Positions 52,469 through 62,443 of a stretch of DNA of 64,000 nt are shown piece after piece. A program made the position numbers and the translations under genes. Each line of letters starts with the position of its first letter. The stretch's first letter is position 1. The stretch spans positions 1,426,001 to 1,490,000 of the forward strand of contig NZ_LN650648.1 in NCBI RefSeq assembly GCF_900002575.1. The letters are read 5' to 3'. The notes beneath the pieces were generated by a model. It was not told the DNA's origin and did no database searches. It saw only the letters and a list, made by a program, of their open reading frames with translations. Source of the stretch: Romboutsia hominis. Lineage in GTDB: Bacteria > Bacillota > Clostridia > Peptostreptococcales > Peptostreptococcaceae.

Positions 52469-53080
52469 TTAAGCACTTGCTAGCTTATCTGTGTTGTTGT
52501 AGTTATATATTAAGTCTATAAGCCTTCCGCTTATATTTACAGCTATTAAAGACCAAAATATATCATATGCAGATAGATATGACAAAGATAATATAAGTAT
52601 AACTACATCACTTATCATATAAATCTTACCTATTTTTAAAGATGTAATCTTAGAAATCACCAATGCTAAAGCATCATCTCCACCAGCTGCTGCACCTTCT
52701 CTAACTATTATACCAACTCCTACACCTACAAATAAACCGGATAATATAGTCCCTAGTAGCTTGCTTTCAAGAACTGGTATTATAGGTCCTATTCCTTCAA
52801 ATATAGAATAAAACACTGAGAAGCTAATTGTTGCAACTAATGAATACATTAAAAACTTCTTTCCAAAGAACTTATAACCTACTGCAAATAAACTAAGATC
52901 TATTAATATATTTGCCATAGATAAATCCACATTGAAAACATTCTTTAGCAGTAGTAAAACTCCTAACACTCCACCTTCAGTTATATTGTTTTGATAATTT
53001 AGATTAAATATTCCAAATGACAATATCATTGCCCCTAACAATATTAACATTATTTTTTTTACATTCGTCCGCCTATCCAT
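52469..53080 (-). CDS. YitT-family membrane protein
   Basis: 203 residues, five or six helices, with GVLGVLLLLKNVFNVDLSMAN near the start and REGAAAGGDDALALVISK near 130, the family signature. The C-terminal DUF2179 domain of longer YitT proteins is missing. Transport role suspected, unknown substrate. AAGGGATAT precedes the start. Confidence 0.82.
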   Translation of the reverse strand: MDRRTNVKKIMLILLGAMILSFGIFNLNYQNNITEGGVLGVLLLLKNVFNVDLSMANILIDLSLFAVGYKFFGKKFLMYSLVATISFSVFYSIFEGIGPIIPVLESKLLGTILSGLFVGVGVGIIVREGAAAGGDDALALVISKITSLKIGKIYMISDVVILILSLSYLSAYDIFWSLIAVNISGRLIDLIYNYNNTDKLASA

Positions 53081-53424
53081 AAATATCCCTTCCTATATTT
53101 TTATAATTTATTAGTCAGCTCCCCTGACTTAATATCATTATATATATTTTAAATTATTTTGTATAGTGTGAATTTTAAAACTAAATATTATATAAGATTG
53201 ACAATATTTTTTCAAGGGATTTTTGGAGTTTTTTTTATAAACTTTTAAATCTTTTGAAGATACTAGTATTTCCAAGGGTTACATGTGTATTATTTTTTTC
53301 CTATTCTTATATTAAATTTTTTTTAGTTTAGTATATATAATTTTGAGTTTATAAAAATTTTTGTTTTATTTAGTTTTACTAAACATAAAAAAGGAGATAT
53401 TTTAGCATAAATATCTCCTTTTTT
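53081..53424. other. AT-rich intergenic region with terminator
   Basis: No gene seen in 53081-53386. AAAAAAGGAGATATTT/AAATATCTCCTTTTTT (53387-53424) is a strong bidirectional terminator ending the azoreductase-like transcript. The rest is promoter DNA for the YitT gene and low-complexity T-rich DNA. Confidence 0.6.
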
Positions 53425-53479
53425 ATTATTTTATAATATATATAACTTAAGATAATTATATAACTAAACATATGATTAC

Positions 53480-54133
53480 TTAAAATTTCATAGAATCTAT
53501 AACATCATCTATATGATCTGTTGCTTTTTTTATAGCGCCTAATCTTTCTTCTTCTGTATAACCTGTTCCATCTACTAATAAATCTTCAAATTTTTTAATT
53601 CCCATAAATTTAGCTATATCTTCTATATAGTTCACTCCTTTGTTAAAAGCAGGCTTTAATATCCAAGGTACATGAGCGCCCGATGATTGAATATAAATCA
53701 TTGTTCTAGGTTTATCATCAAGTAGACCTTTAGGCTTTTTATTTTCATCACTAAAACTTATAGTTTTTTTATCTTGAATAATACAGTCTATATATTCTTT
53801 AAGTGGTGCTGGAAATGATAAACTCCACATTGGTGCTGCTATAACATATACATTTGCACTGATAAATTGATCACATAGTTTTCTAATTTTTTGTATTTCT
53901 TTTCTATCTTTATCATCTAACTTTCTTGAATTTTCTTCACTTACTATGCAGTTTCTTTTTTCAAAGTATTGATACTCAAGTCTTGGTATATGTTCTTTAT
54001 ATAAATCAATTTCTTCAACAACAAAACCTTTATTTCTTTCTAAAAATCTATTTATAAATTTTCTTGCTACTGTTTTGCTTGATGATAAATTTTCAGGTTT
54101 TGAGTTTACACTTATATATAATAACTTTTTCAT
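53480..54133 (-). CDS. FMN-dependent NADH-azoreductase-like flavoprotein
   Basis: 217 residues with the flavodoxin_2 fold: SVNSKPENLSSSKTVARKFI near the start (phosphate loop), AAPMWSLSFPAPLKEYIDCI near 105 and IYIQSSGAHVP near 152. It reduces quinones or azo compounds with NAD(P)H. AGGGAGTT precedes the start. Confidence 0.85.
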   Translation of the reverse strand: MKKLLYISVNSKPENLSSSKTVARKFINRFLERNKGFVVEEIDLYKEHIPRLEYQYFEKRNCIVSEENSRKLDDKDRKEIQKIRKLCDQFISANVYVIAAPMWSLSFPAPLKEYIDCIIQDKKTISFSDENKKPKGLLDDKPRTMIYIQSSGAHVPWILKPAFNKGVNYIEDIAKFMGIKKFEDLLVDGTGYTEEERLGAIKKATDHIDDVIDSMKF

Positions 54134-54454
54134 AATAACTCCCTTTCTTTATATAATTATTATTATTTTTAGTAACAATTATATTTTTATACTATCTTTA
54201 TACTCAAATAACTTTTACATCTATATAATTATCTCTATTTCTATACCTTAAATAAATACTAATTATATTATGCTTCTTTTTCTTACAAACATAATATATT
54301 CTTTCAAATTTAAAGAAGCTTAAATTTAACCTTAAATAAACCTTAATAAAAACTTACTTTATTATATAACTTGTAAATTAGTTGTAAATTCTATTTTTAA
54401 TTTAAATATATATGATACAATAAAGTTCAAGTTTATATTAAGGGAGATGATAAA
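54134..54454. other. Divergent intergenic region
   Basis: 320 bp, about 80% A+T. Near 54310-54345 a series of TTAA(A/C)C-like repeats and at 54372-54390 two TTGTAAATT repeats might be regulator sites. No gene and no clear riboswitch. Confidence 0.4.
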
Positions 54455-55357
54455 ATGAAGATAAATAAAACTATAATCATATGTGTTATATCTGTTTTAA
54501 TATGTATTTTTATAGGGTCAAAAATTTTAAATAAACAAAAAAACATAGATTTGGATGATATTAATGTTTCTAAATATATAAATATTGTTGATAAAGCTAG
54601 TGAAAATAAAGTTCAAGTAAATTGGAAATACGTATGTTCTATAGTAAGTGTTTTAAACAATAATAATCAAAACAAGGTAGACGATAGTGAAATATTTAAA
54701 ATTTCAAATATGTTTATAAAAGAAAATTCAGGTAAATATTATATAAATTCTCTAGAAAGTGTTATTAAGAAATTAAACTTAGATAAGGAAAAGACCTCTT
54801 TAGTATATAAATATATAGATGATTTAAAGCATTATAGTTTAACACCTAATAAAACTTCACCAAATACTAAATATATGAATTTTATAAATGATATAAAAGA
54901 AGTTGCAATAGATAATTATGAAAAGTATAAAGTATTACCATCTATAACTATAGCTCAAGCAATATTAGAATCTAATTGGGGTGAATCTAGACTCTCTTCA
55001 GATTTTAATAATTACTTTGGTATAAAGGCTGATACTAATTGGAATGGGGAATCTGTATTTCTTGAAACTAATGAATTTTATAATAATACTATAAATGATA
55101 AATTTAGAAAATATAAAAATAAATACGATTCTATTCGTGATCATGGCAAGTTTTTATATGAAAACAAGAGATATAAAAATAATGGAGTGTTTTCTGCAAA
55201 AACATATATCCCTCAAGCGATTGCTTTACAAAATGCTGGTTACTCTACTATAGAAGATTCAAATGGTAAAAAAGTCTATGCACAATACTTAATAAATTTA
55301 ATTAAACAATATAATCTTCAATTAATAGATAATGAAGTTGCAGTTAAAAAAAAATAA
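54455..55357 (+). CDS. Exported endo-beta-N-acetylglucosaminidase
   Basis: 300 residues: N-terminal signal/anchor (ICVISVLICIFIGSKIL), a linker domain at 30-140, and a FlgJ/LytG-type glucosaminidase domain at about 150-290. The catalytic Glu is in SITIAQAILESNWGESRLS, and NYFGIKADTNWNG and YIPQAIALQNAGYST are family motifs. It cuts glycan strands of peptidoglycan. AGGGAGATG precedes the start. Confidence 0.88.
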   Translation: MKINKTIIICVISVLICIFIGSKILNKQKNIDLDDINVSKYINIVDKASENKVQVNWKYVCSIVSVLNNNNQNKVDDSEIFKISNMFIKENSGKYYINSLESVIKKLNLDKEKTSLVYKYIDDLKHYSLTPNKTSPNTKYMNFINDIKEVAIDNYEKYKVLPSITIAQAILESNWGESRLSSDFNNYFGIKADTNWNGESVFLETNEFYNNTINDKFRKYKNKYDSIRDHGKFLYENKRYKNNGVFSAKTYIPQAIALQNAGYSTIEDSNGKKVYAQYLINLIKQYNLQLIDNEVAVKKK

Positions 55358-55417
55358 ATAATTATACATTTTCTAATGTAAGCTCTATAAAGTTTTGATG
55401 CATTGGTAAATATGTAT

Positions 55418-55476
55418 TAAAAATAAAAGGAGTACTTCTAAATAATTTTTAATTACTAGATTTACTCCTTTTATTT
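55418..55476. terminator. Long hairpin terminator
   Basis: AAATAAAAGGAGTA/TACTCCTTTTATTT with a long loop, between convergent genes. Confidence 0.65.
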
Positions 55477-55527
55477 TTAATATAATTATTTAATGATATA
55501 AAATCTAATACATACAAAATAAATTGC

Positions 55528-56187
55528 TTAAGTATTTTTACTTAAATAAGATTTAGCATATTCTATATCTTGATATATAAATCTATGTTTTATGTTAGCA
55601 CTTTTAAAGTTACATATTTTAAATACTAACTGTATAAAATGTCCAAGACAAAATGCTGTTATTAAAGTTCCTATACCTACTGGTTCACCTAATAAGTAGC
55701 CAAGTATTAAAGCACTAATTTCCATAGTTCCTCTTACTACCTTTATAGGCTTTTTAGTTATCTTTTGAAAAGCGATCATCATACCATCTCTGGGTCCACT
55801 GCCAAGTCCACTTCCTAAATATAAAACCATTCCAAACCCCATAAGAGTCATTCCTATTATAAGCATTACTATGCCAAATACTAAATTATTAGAAACTGGT
55901 ATTAGGCCACTAAACAATATGATATCTAAAAATATTCCTATAAATATCATATTTAATACAGTTCCCCAACCAATTTTTTCACCTAGTATGACATCTATTA
56001 TAACTAATATAAGCCCTACTGCTATTGTAGCAGTTCCGATTGTTATTCCTATTTTATTAGCTATACCTTGGTGAAGTACATCCCATGGTGATAGTCCTAG
56101 TTTAGCATTTACCATAAATGCTATACCCATAGCACAAAACCATAATCCTAAAAATAATCTAATAAGTTTTTTTAATATTGTACTCAA
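55528..56187 (-). CDS. YczE/YyaS/YitT-like membrane protein
   Basis: 219 residues with five helices and the pattern GLSPWDVLHQGIANKIGITIGTA near 30, GLGSGPRDGMMIAF near 128 and EPVGIGTLITAFCLG near 168, matching YczE/YyaS proteins (DUF6198-type). Function unknown. AGGGAGGAA precedes the start. Confidence 0.8.
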   Translation of the reverse strand: MSTILKKLIRLFLGLWFCAMGIAFMVNAKLGLSPWDVLHQGIANKIGITIGTATIAVGLILVIIDVILGEKIGWGTVLNMIFIGIFLDIILFSGLIPVSNNLVFGIVMLIIGMTLMGFGMVLYLGSGLGSGPRDGMMIAFQKITKKPIKVVRGTMEISALILGYLLGEPVGIGTLITAFCLGHFIQLVFKICNFKSANIKHRFIYQDIEYAKSYLSKNT

Positions 56188-56548
56188 ATTTCTTCCTCCC
56201 TAATATATGTAATACAAATTGATTAAATCAAAACTATTTATTATTAATACTTTAATCTTCTCACCTCGTTACATTTATTAATTGAAACTATTATAATATA
56301 AATTCAGTTATTTATATATACTAATACACTAGTTTTTATATTTAATATAATATTTATATACTTTACTATTAATAAAATTTCACTTTATTGTATGCTAATA
56401 TATATTTAAATTTATATATTTAAATTTTAATATATTAAATACCAGTTAAATCAATGCTTTATCTATATTTTTTATAATAATTGGTCGAATTTTGTAGATT
56501 GATATATAACATTTAAATGTTAAATCTAAGTTAAATAAAAAAAAAGTG
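56188..56548. other. AT-rich divergent gap
   Basis: About 360 bp, over 80% A+T, with no gene and no clear structure before the promoter at 56549. Confidence 0.4.
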
Positions 56549-56577
56549 TTGTCAATATATAATAATGGGAATATAAT
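56549..56577 (+). promoter_or_regulatory. Sigma-A promoter of the Mn riboswitch transcript
   Basis: TTGTCA, 17 bases, TATAAT; transcription would start about 12 bases before the aptamer. Confidence 0.8.
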
Positions 56578-56595
56578 GACTATATAAATAAATAA

Positions 56596-56742
56596 GTCTC
56601 CCTGAGGGGGAGTAGCTTTCACACTTTGTGATAATCAATCGTCATGTCGGATAATATCCCGGTTGATTAGCAAGTACATAACTTGTTAGCAAGACCTTCA
56701 GAATAAATTTACGTTTAATAATTTATTCATGAGGTCTTTTTT
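56596..56742 (+). promoter_or_regulatory. yybP-ykoY manganese riboswitch with terminator
   Basis: GGGGGAGTAGCTTTC opens the aptamer; CAATCGTCATGTCGG and CCCGGTTGATTAGCAAG form the middle, and TTAGCAAGACCTT ends it. These are the conserved blocks of yybP-ykoY. AAGACCT (56691-56697) pairs with AGGTCTT (56732-56738) before a T run, so the aptamer 3' side and terminator compete. Bound Mn2+ should favour read-through and switch on the ATPase. Confidence 0.88.
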
Positions 56743-56774
56743 ATTTGCCAAAAAAAGCAAATGGAGGTATGTTA

Positions 56775-59390
56775 ATGTTTTACAAAAAAAATATTGAAAA
56801 AGTCTTAAATGAGCTAGATTCTAGCTTACAAGGTCTTACACAGGAGGAGTTTGACAAGAAGCTCTCTAAGCATGGCTATAATGAACTAAAAGAAAAGGAA
56901 AAAACTTCTGTTTTTAAATTGTTTTTAGAAACATTTAAAGATCCATTAGTTATTATTCTTTTAGTAGCAGCTCTAGTTCAAATATTCTTAGGTGAAGCAA
57001 TTGAATCAGTTATAATATTTGCAGTTTTAATACTAAACTCTATATTATCAGTTGTTCAAACCCAAAAAGCTGAAGGTTCACTTGATAGTTTAAAAAAATT
57101 ATCAGTTCCTACTGCTAAAGTTATAAGAAATGGCATAAAGATTACTGTAGATTCAAGAGAACTAGTTCCTGGAGATGTAGTTATCCTAGAGGCCGGCGAC
57201 TACGTCCCAGCAGATGGTAGAGTTATAGAATCTCAAAGCCTTAAGGTTGTTGAGGGAATGTTAACTGGTGAAAGTGAACCTGTACTAAAACATGAAAATA
57301 TGATAGAAGAAGAAGTTGCCCTTGGCGATCAAAAAAATATGGTATTTAGTGGCTCAATGGTAGTATATGGTAGAGGTGTTTATGTTGTTACATCTACAGC
57401 TATGAATACTGAAATGGGTAAGATAGCACATATGCTAGATAATGCAGGAAATAAGCAAACACCACTTCAGGTTAAATTAGATGAATTTGGTAAAAAACTT
57501 GGAATTGGTATAGTAGGTTTAGCAGCTCTTATATTTGCTATTCAGCTTTTAAGAAATGCAAGTGTTATTGATTCATTTATGTTCTCAGTTGCCATTGCAG
57601 TTGCTGCAATACCAGAAGCATTATCTTCTATAGTTACTATAGTTTTAGCAGTTGGAACTAACACTATGGCTAAAAAACAAGCTATAATAAGAAAACTTCC
57701 AGCAGTTGAAACGCTAGGTTCTACAAGTGTCATATGCACTGATAAAACTGGTACTTTAACTCAAAACAAAATGACTGTTGTAGATACTTATATGTATGGT
57801 TCTACTTCTAAAGTACTTGCTGATAATGTTGATGGTGAGATTGCTTTAACTAATAATATTTCACTTAATGAGTCTTCTTTAATACTTTGCGCAAGTCTTT
57901 GTAACGATTCAGATATAACTAGCGAAGGTGTTGAAATTGGTGACCCAACAGAAATAGCACTTATGAACTATGCTAATAAAAATGAATTTGACTACAAATC
58001 TATAAGAGAAAAATACGAAAGAGTTGGAGAATTACCTTTTGATAGTGATAGAAAATTAATGTCTACTATTAATAAAATAGATGGTGACTTAGTAATGTTT
58101 ACTAAAGGTGCCCCTGATATTGTGTTTAGTAGATGTAATTATTCACTTGAAGATGGAGAGGTAGTTTCTATAACTGATGAAATAATAGAAGATTATAAGA
58201 AAAAAAATGAAGAGTTTTCAAATAAAGCTCTTAGAGTTTTAGCTTTTGCAACTAAGAAAGTTAATGATACTAATTTAGATATAAGTGATGAAAATAATCT
58301 TACTTTAATAGGTCTTACTGCAATGATAGACCCTCCTAGAGAAGAAGTTTATGATGCAGTTAAAAATGCTAAAAATTCTGGTATAAAAACTGTTATGATA
58401 ACAGGAGACCATAAAACTACTGCTGCTGCCATTGCTAAAGATATTGGCATAATGGAGGCTGATGATATAGCTTTAACTGGTAAAGAGCTTGATTTATTAA
58501 GTGATAAAGAGTTAGATGAAAAATTAGAACATATATCAGTTTATGCTAGAGTTTCACCAGAAAATAAAATAAGAATAGTAAAAGCATGGCAAAGAAAAGG
58601 TAAAGTATGTGCTATGACTGGTGATGGCGTTAATGATGCTCCTGCACTTAAGCAAGCAGATATAGGTATAGGTATGGGTAGTGGTACTGAAGTTGCTAAA
58701 GATGCATCTGCTATGGTGTTAGTTGATGATAACTTTGCTAGTATCGTAAATGCTGTTGAAGTTGGTAGAACAGTTTATACTAACATAAAAAAATCTATAA
58801 CTTATTTATTTTCAGGTAATCTAGGTGGAATAATAGCTATACTATTTTCTGTATTTGCTAACTTACCTAATCCATTTACAACTATACAATTACTATTTAT
58901 AAACTTAGTTACAGATTCCCTACCAGCAATTGCTCTTGGACTTGAACAGCCTGAAAAGTCTGTTATGAAAAATCCTCCAAGAGATATTAATGAAAAAATA
59001 TTATCAAAAGATACTTTAAAATCTGTATTAACTAGAGGTTCTATTATTGGTCTAGTTACTATAATAGCTCAATATATTGGTCTTAAAACTTCACCTGAAA
59101 TGGGAGTAGCTATGGCCTTCTCAACTTTAACATTATCTAGAATAATACAGACTTTTGCATCAAGATCAAACACTGAAACTATATTTAAGATCGGATTTAA
59201 ATCTAATAAATATGCATTAGGTGCTGTTGTTACTTGCTTAGGTATGTTTTCACTTACACTACTTCCATTTATGAGAGATATTTTCTCAATACCAAATAAT
59301 TACAACTTTACAAGCTTTATAACTTGTTTAGTATTAGCAATTATTAGTACATTGCTAATGGAAGGAACTAAATTTATAACGAAAAAATAG
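56775..59390 (+). CDS. P2A-type cation ATPase, probable Mn2+ exporter
   Basis: 871 residues. LTGES (163-167) in the actuator domain, PEALSS (280-285) in helix M4, D323 of DKTGTLTQ as phosphorylated residue, TGDGVNDAPAL, and ten helices. The motif set is that of Ca2+/Mn2+ P2A pumps such as L. lactis YoaB. A Mn riboswitch upstream supports Mn2+ export under excess. The ATG at 56775 is chosen because GGAGG is seven bases before it; an earlier TTG has no site. Confidence 0.9.
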   Translation: MFYKKNIEKVLNELDSSLQGLTQEEFDKKLSKHGYNELKEKEKTSVFKLFLETFKDPLVIILLVAALVQIFLGEAIESVIIFAVLILNSILSVVQTQKAEGSLDSLKKLSVPTAKVIRNGIKITVDSRELVPGDVVILEAGDYVPADGRVIESQSLKVVEGMLTGESEPVLKHENMIEEEVALGDQKNMVFSGSMVVYGRGVYVVTSTAMNTEMGKIAHMLDNAGNKQTPLQVKLDEFGKKLGIGIVGLAALIFAIQLLRNASVIDSFMFSVAIAVAAIPEALSSIVTIVLAVGTNTMAKKQAIIRKLPAVETLGSTSVICTDKTGTLTQNKMTVVDTYMYGSTSKVLADNVDGEIALTNNISLNESSLILCASLCNDSDITSEGVEIGDPTEIALMNYANKNEFDYKSIREKYERVGELPFDSDRKLMSTINKIDGDLVMFTKGAPDIVFSRCNYSLEDGEVVSITDEIIEDYKKKNEEFSNKALRVLAFATKKVNDTNLDISDENNLTLIGLTAMIDPPREEVYDAVKNAKNSGIKTVMITGDHKTTAAAIAKDIGIMEADDIALTGKELDLLSDKELDEKLEHISVYARVSPENKIRIVKAWQRKGKVCAMTGDGVNDAPALKQADIGIGMGSGTEVAKDASAMVLVDDNFASIVNAVEVGRTVYTNIKKSITYLFSGNLGGIIAILFSVFANLPNPFTTIQLLFINLVTDSLPAIALGLEQPEKSVMKNPPRDINEKILSKDTLKSVLTRGSIIGLVTIIAQYIGLKTSPEMGVAMAFSTLTLSRIIQTFASRSNTETIFKIGFKSNKYALGAVVTCLGMFSLTLLPFMRDIFSIPNNYNFTSFITCLVLAIISTLLMEGTKFITKK

Positions 59391-59397
59391 CTTACTA

Positions 59398-59506
59398 TAT
59401 CTTGCTTAATAAACAACTACCCTTTTTGTCTATAAGTCTATCTATTGTATAGTTAAGCAAGATGTTTTAAATAAATTATTTGTCTAAGGTTTATAACCTT
59501 AGACAA
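59398..59506. terminator. Two hairpins after the ATPase gene
   Basis: ATCTTGCTTAA/TTAAGCAAGAT (59398-59464, long loop) and TTGTCTAAGG/CCTTAGACAA (59480-59506). At least one probably ends the ATPase transcript, though T runs are modest. Confidence 0.5.
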
Positions 59507-59593
59507 ACTTATATTATATACTACATATATAGTATCTAACAAATCTCATTAATTAAAATAATGTATTAAATTTAAAATGTTTAGGAGGAAAAA

Positions 59594-60925
59594 ATGAGTA
59601 ATTTAGATTCAGACCCCGGGAACTTGATCCCACAATTAGTTTTAATAGTAATACTTACAAGTATTAATGCATTCTTTGCTTCAGCAGAAATGGCTATAGT
59701 TTCTGTTAACAAATCAAAAATCAAATCTTTAAGCGATGAAGGTAATAAAAAAGCAATCTTACTTCAAAGGCTTATAGCAGAACCTAGTAACTTCTTATCT
59801 ACTATACAAATTGGTATAACACTAGCTGGTTTTTTCTCAAGTGCATCTGCTGCTACTGGGTTATCTAGCTATTTAGAGACAGTATTAATTCCATTAAACC
59901 TTCCATATACTAGTGAAATATCTATGATAAGTATAACTTTATTATTATCATACTTTACACTAGTTTTTGGTGAATTAGTACCTAAGAGAATAGCTCTTAA
60001 AAAAGCTGAAAGTATAGCACTATTTTCTGTAAAGCCAGTTTATCTTATATCTATAATCGCTAAACCCTTTATAAAAATACTTTCTATGTCCACTTCTCTA
60101 GTTTTAAAGTTAACTAAAAATAATGACGTTGATATAGAAGAAAAAATATCTGAAGAAGAATTAAGGTCACTTATAATACAATCTCAAGAAGATGGCTGTA
60201 TAGAATATGATGAAAAGCAAATGATATATAAAGTATTTGACTTTAATGATAAGTTGGCTAAAGAAATAATGACTCCAAGAAGTGATACTTTTTTAATAGA
60301 TATAGATGATGATATAAATACTATATTAGATGAAATATGTGATCTTAATTATTCAAGGATACCAGTTTTCAAAGATGATATAGATAATATAGTAGGTGTA
60401 TTGTATATTAAAGATCTATTTAATGAAGCCAGAAAAGTAGGATTTGAAAATGTTAAATTAGAAAACCTTCTTCATGAACCTTATTTTGTTCCAGAAATTA
60501 AAAGAACTAATGAACTATTTAAGGTTTTAAAAGAAAAAAAAATACATCTTTCTTTATTATTTGATGAGTATGGAGGCTTTAGTGGAATAGTTACATTAGA
60601 AGACTTAATAGAAGAAATTGTCGGTGATATAGAAGATGAATATGATTTAGAAGAAAAACCTATAAAAAAAATTGATGATAATAATTATATAGTCAAAGGT
60701 TCTCTATCTATAAATGATTTTAATGAAGAATTTGAACTTGATTTAGATGAAGGAGATTATGATACTTTAAATGGTTATTTAATAACTAATTTAGATGAAA
60801 TTCCTGATGAAAATACAGAGCTTTTAATAAATGATATTAAGTTTACTATTCTAAAAGTTGAAAATAGAAGAATTCAAGATATTAAAATTCATTTTGATAA
60901 TATATTTCATGAGGTTGATAATTAA
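59594..60925 (+). CDS. HlyC/CorC (CNNM)-family protein
   Basis: 443 residues: DUF21 membrane domain (about 10-195, three or four helices), CBS pair (about 215-340: EIMTPRSDTFLID, VGVLYIKDLF, LLFDEYGGFSGIVTLEDL) and a CorC_HlyC C-terminal domain. CNNM proteins move Mg2+/Na+ or other divalent ions. It follows the Mn ATPase gene with its own AGGAGGAAAA site. Confidence 0.9.
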   Translation: MSNLDSDPGNLIPQLVLIVILTSINAFFASAEMAIVSVNKSKIKSLSDEGNKKAILLQRLIAEPSNFLSTIQIGITLAGFFSSASAATGLSSYLETVLIPLNLPYTSEISMISITLLLSYFTLVFGELVPKRIALKKAESIALFSVKPVYLISIIAKPFIKILSMSTSLVLKLTKNNDVDIEEKISEEELRSLIIQSQEDGCIEYDEKQMIYKVFDFNDKLAKEIMTPRSDTFLIDIDDDINTILDEICDLNYSRIPVFKDDIDNIVGVLYIKDLFNEARKVGFENVKLENLLHEPYFVPEIKRTNELFKVLKEKKIHLSLLFDEYGGFSGIVTLEDLIEEIVGDIEDEYDLEEKPIKKIDDNNYIVKGSLSINDFNEEFELDLDEGDYDTLNGYLITNLDEIPDENTELLINDIKFTILKVENRRIQDIKIHFDNIFHEVDN

Positions 60926-60936
60926 AATTTCTATAT

Positions 60937-60974
60937 AAAAGTGAGCTATCTTTATATAAAGATAGCTCATTTTA
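60937..60974. terminator. Bidirectional terminator
   Basis: AAAGTGAGCTATCTTT/AAAGATAGCTCATTTT. Confidence 0.85.
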
Positions 60975-60991
60975 TGTTATAAAATATGATT

Positions 60992-61528
60992 TTAAAATCC
61001 GTAGTTTTCATTTATATAGTTAAGCATTTGATCACCTAATGTCACATAATAGTATATAGTGTATAAATAATCAGAAAAAACTAATTTGCTTGATTCTGGA
61101 TCATCTTTTAAAAGTCCATCTATCAATATTAATTGATCTCGTAAAAGTGCTTGATATACAGATGATAGTATTTGCAGTTGATCTGCAACAAATATATCTG
61201 GCTGAGAATCTTTATATATACTTTTATGTCTTTCTAGATTATTAGATACCCCTTGTAATTGATTCATATATGATGTTATTTGTGGTTTTAGTATCCCACT
61301 TTTTTCCTTTATAGTTTGAGTATTTATATCTATAGTTCTCATATTGTCTCTTATCATTTTGATTTCTCTAAATATATTAGCAAGAGCTTCCTTGTCTTGC
61401 AGGTCTTGTACTACTACAGGCACTGTGCTTATTTTATTTTCAATAGCATATATTTTGTTTGTAAAAATACCTAAACAAAGTAGTATACTAGCTATAGTTA
61501 ATATTACTTTAGTGGGCTTATTTTTCAT
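60992..61528 (-). CDS. Small exported helical protein
   Basis: 178 residues with signal peptide (VILTIASILLCLGIFTNKIYA, cut near residue 28, given as pattern) and a helical mature domain. No motif recognised. Similar in length and build to the phage-borne secreted protein at 31820, but clear homology cannot be claimed by eye. AAGGAGAATTTTA precedes the start. Confidence 0.7.
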   Translation of the reverse strand: MKNKPTKVILTIASILLCLGIFTNKIYAIENKISTVPVVVQDLQDKEALANIFREIKMIRDNMRTIDINTQTIKEKSGILKPQITSYMNQLQGVSNNLERHKSIYKDSQPDIFVADQLQILSSVYQALLRDQLILIDGLLKDDPESSKLVFSDYLYTIYYYVTLGDQMLNYINENYGF

Positions 61529-61657
61529 TAAAATTCTCCTTTTACTAAGTTGTTGTATATTTATATTATCTACAGTACAACTATTATTATTCTTTGTATA
61601 ATTAAAAATACATTGCTATTTTATATAATTTTTTTAATCAAATCATTTATAAAAATA

Positions 61658-61690
61658 AAAAAAACTATAGTTATCACTATAGTTTTTTAT
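61658..61690. terminator. Bidirectional terminator
   Basis: AAAAAACTATAG/CTATAGTTTTTT with short loop, at the end of the ABC operon. Confidence 0.8.
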
Positions 61691-62442
61691 TTCCATTTTT
61701 CTAATACTTCTATCATAAATTTAGCTACATCTATCTTATATATTTCTTTTAAATTGTCTCCTTTAAATACATCTCTTGACTTTCCATATGCTACTATTTC
61801 TCCATTGTTAACTAAACATACATCATCACTAAAAAAATGTACTAAATTTAAGTCATGAAGTACTCCAATTACTATTTTATTTTTTTCTTTAGCCCAAGTA
61901 GATAGATGCTTTAGTAACTCTATTTGATACTTTAAATCTAAGTGGTTAGTTGGTTCATCAAGAAGTATTACATCTGGATCCTGAGCAAATGTTCTAGCTA
62001 AAAATACCCTTTGAAGCTGACCTCCTGATAATTCAGTAATAGGCTTATCTTTAATGTCTAATAATCCTACTTTATCTATTGAATCTAATATTAACTCTTT
62101 ATCTTTTTTATTTAAAGAGTTAAATATACCACTAGAGTGTGCATATCTTCCAAGTGAAACTGTTTCATATATACTATATGGAAAGTATATTTGACTTATT
62201 TGGCTCATAAGGGCTATTTTAGTAGCTAATTGTTTTCTACTTAAAGTATTTACTTCATCATTGTCTATTTTTATGCTGCCTCTATAATCTATAATATTTG
62301 CAATGGACTTTAGTAATGTACTTTTACCACATCCATTTGGACCTACTATACATAAATTTTTACCCTTTTCTACTTTAAAACTTACATTTTTTATTATATC
62401 TACATTATCATAACTACAAAAAAGATTTTTAACTTCTAACAT
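61687..62442 (-). CDS. ABC importer ATPase, FecE/BtuD-like
   Basis: 251 residues: Walker A GPNGCGKST, signature LSGGQLQR, Walker B VILLDEPTNHLD. Iron-siderophore/haem/cobalamin type. The ATG at 62442 is preferred for AAGAGGTCA upstream. It ends the operon solute protein, permease, ATPase. Confidence 0.9.
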   Translation of the reverse strand: MLEVKNLFCSYDNVDIIKNVSFKVEKGKNLCIVGPNGCGKSTLLKSIANIIDYRGSIKIDNDEVNTLSRKQLATKIALMSQISQIYFPYSIYETVSLGRYAHSSGIFNSLNKKDKELILDSIDKVGLLDIKDKPITELSGGQLQRVFLARTFAQDPDVILLDEPTNHLDLKYQIELLKHLSTWAKEKNKIVIGVLHDLNLVHFFSDDVCLVNNGEIVAYGKSRDVFKGDNLKEIYKIDVAKFMIEVLEKWK

Positions 62443-62443
62443 A

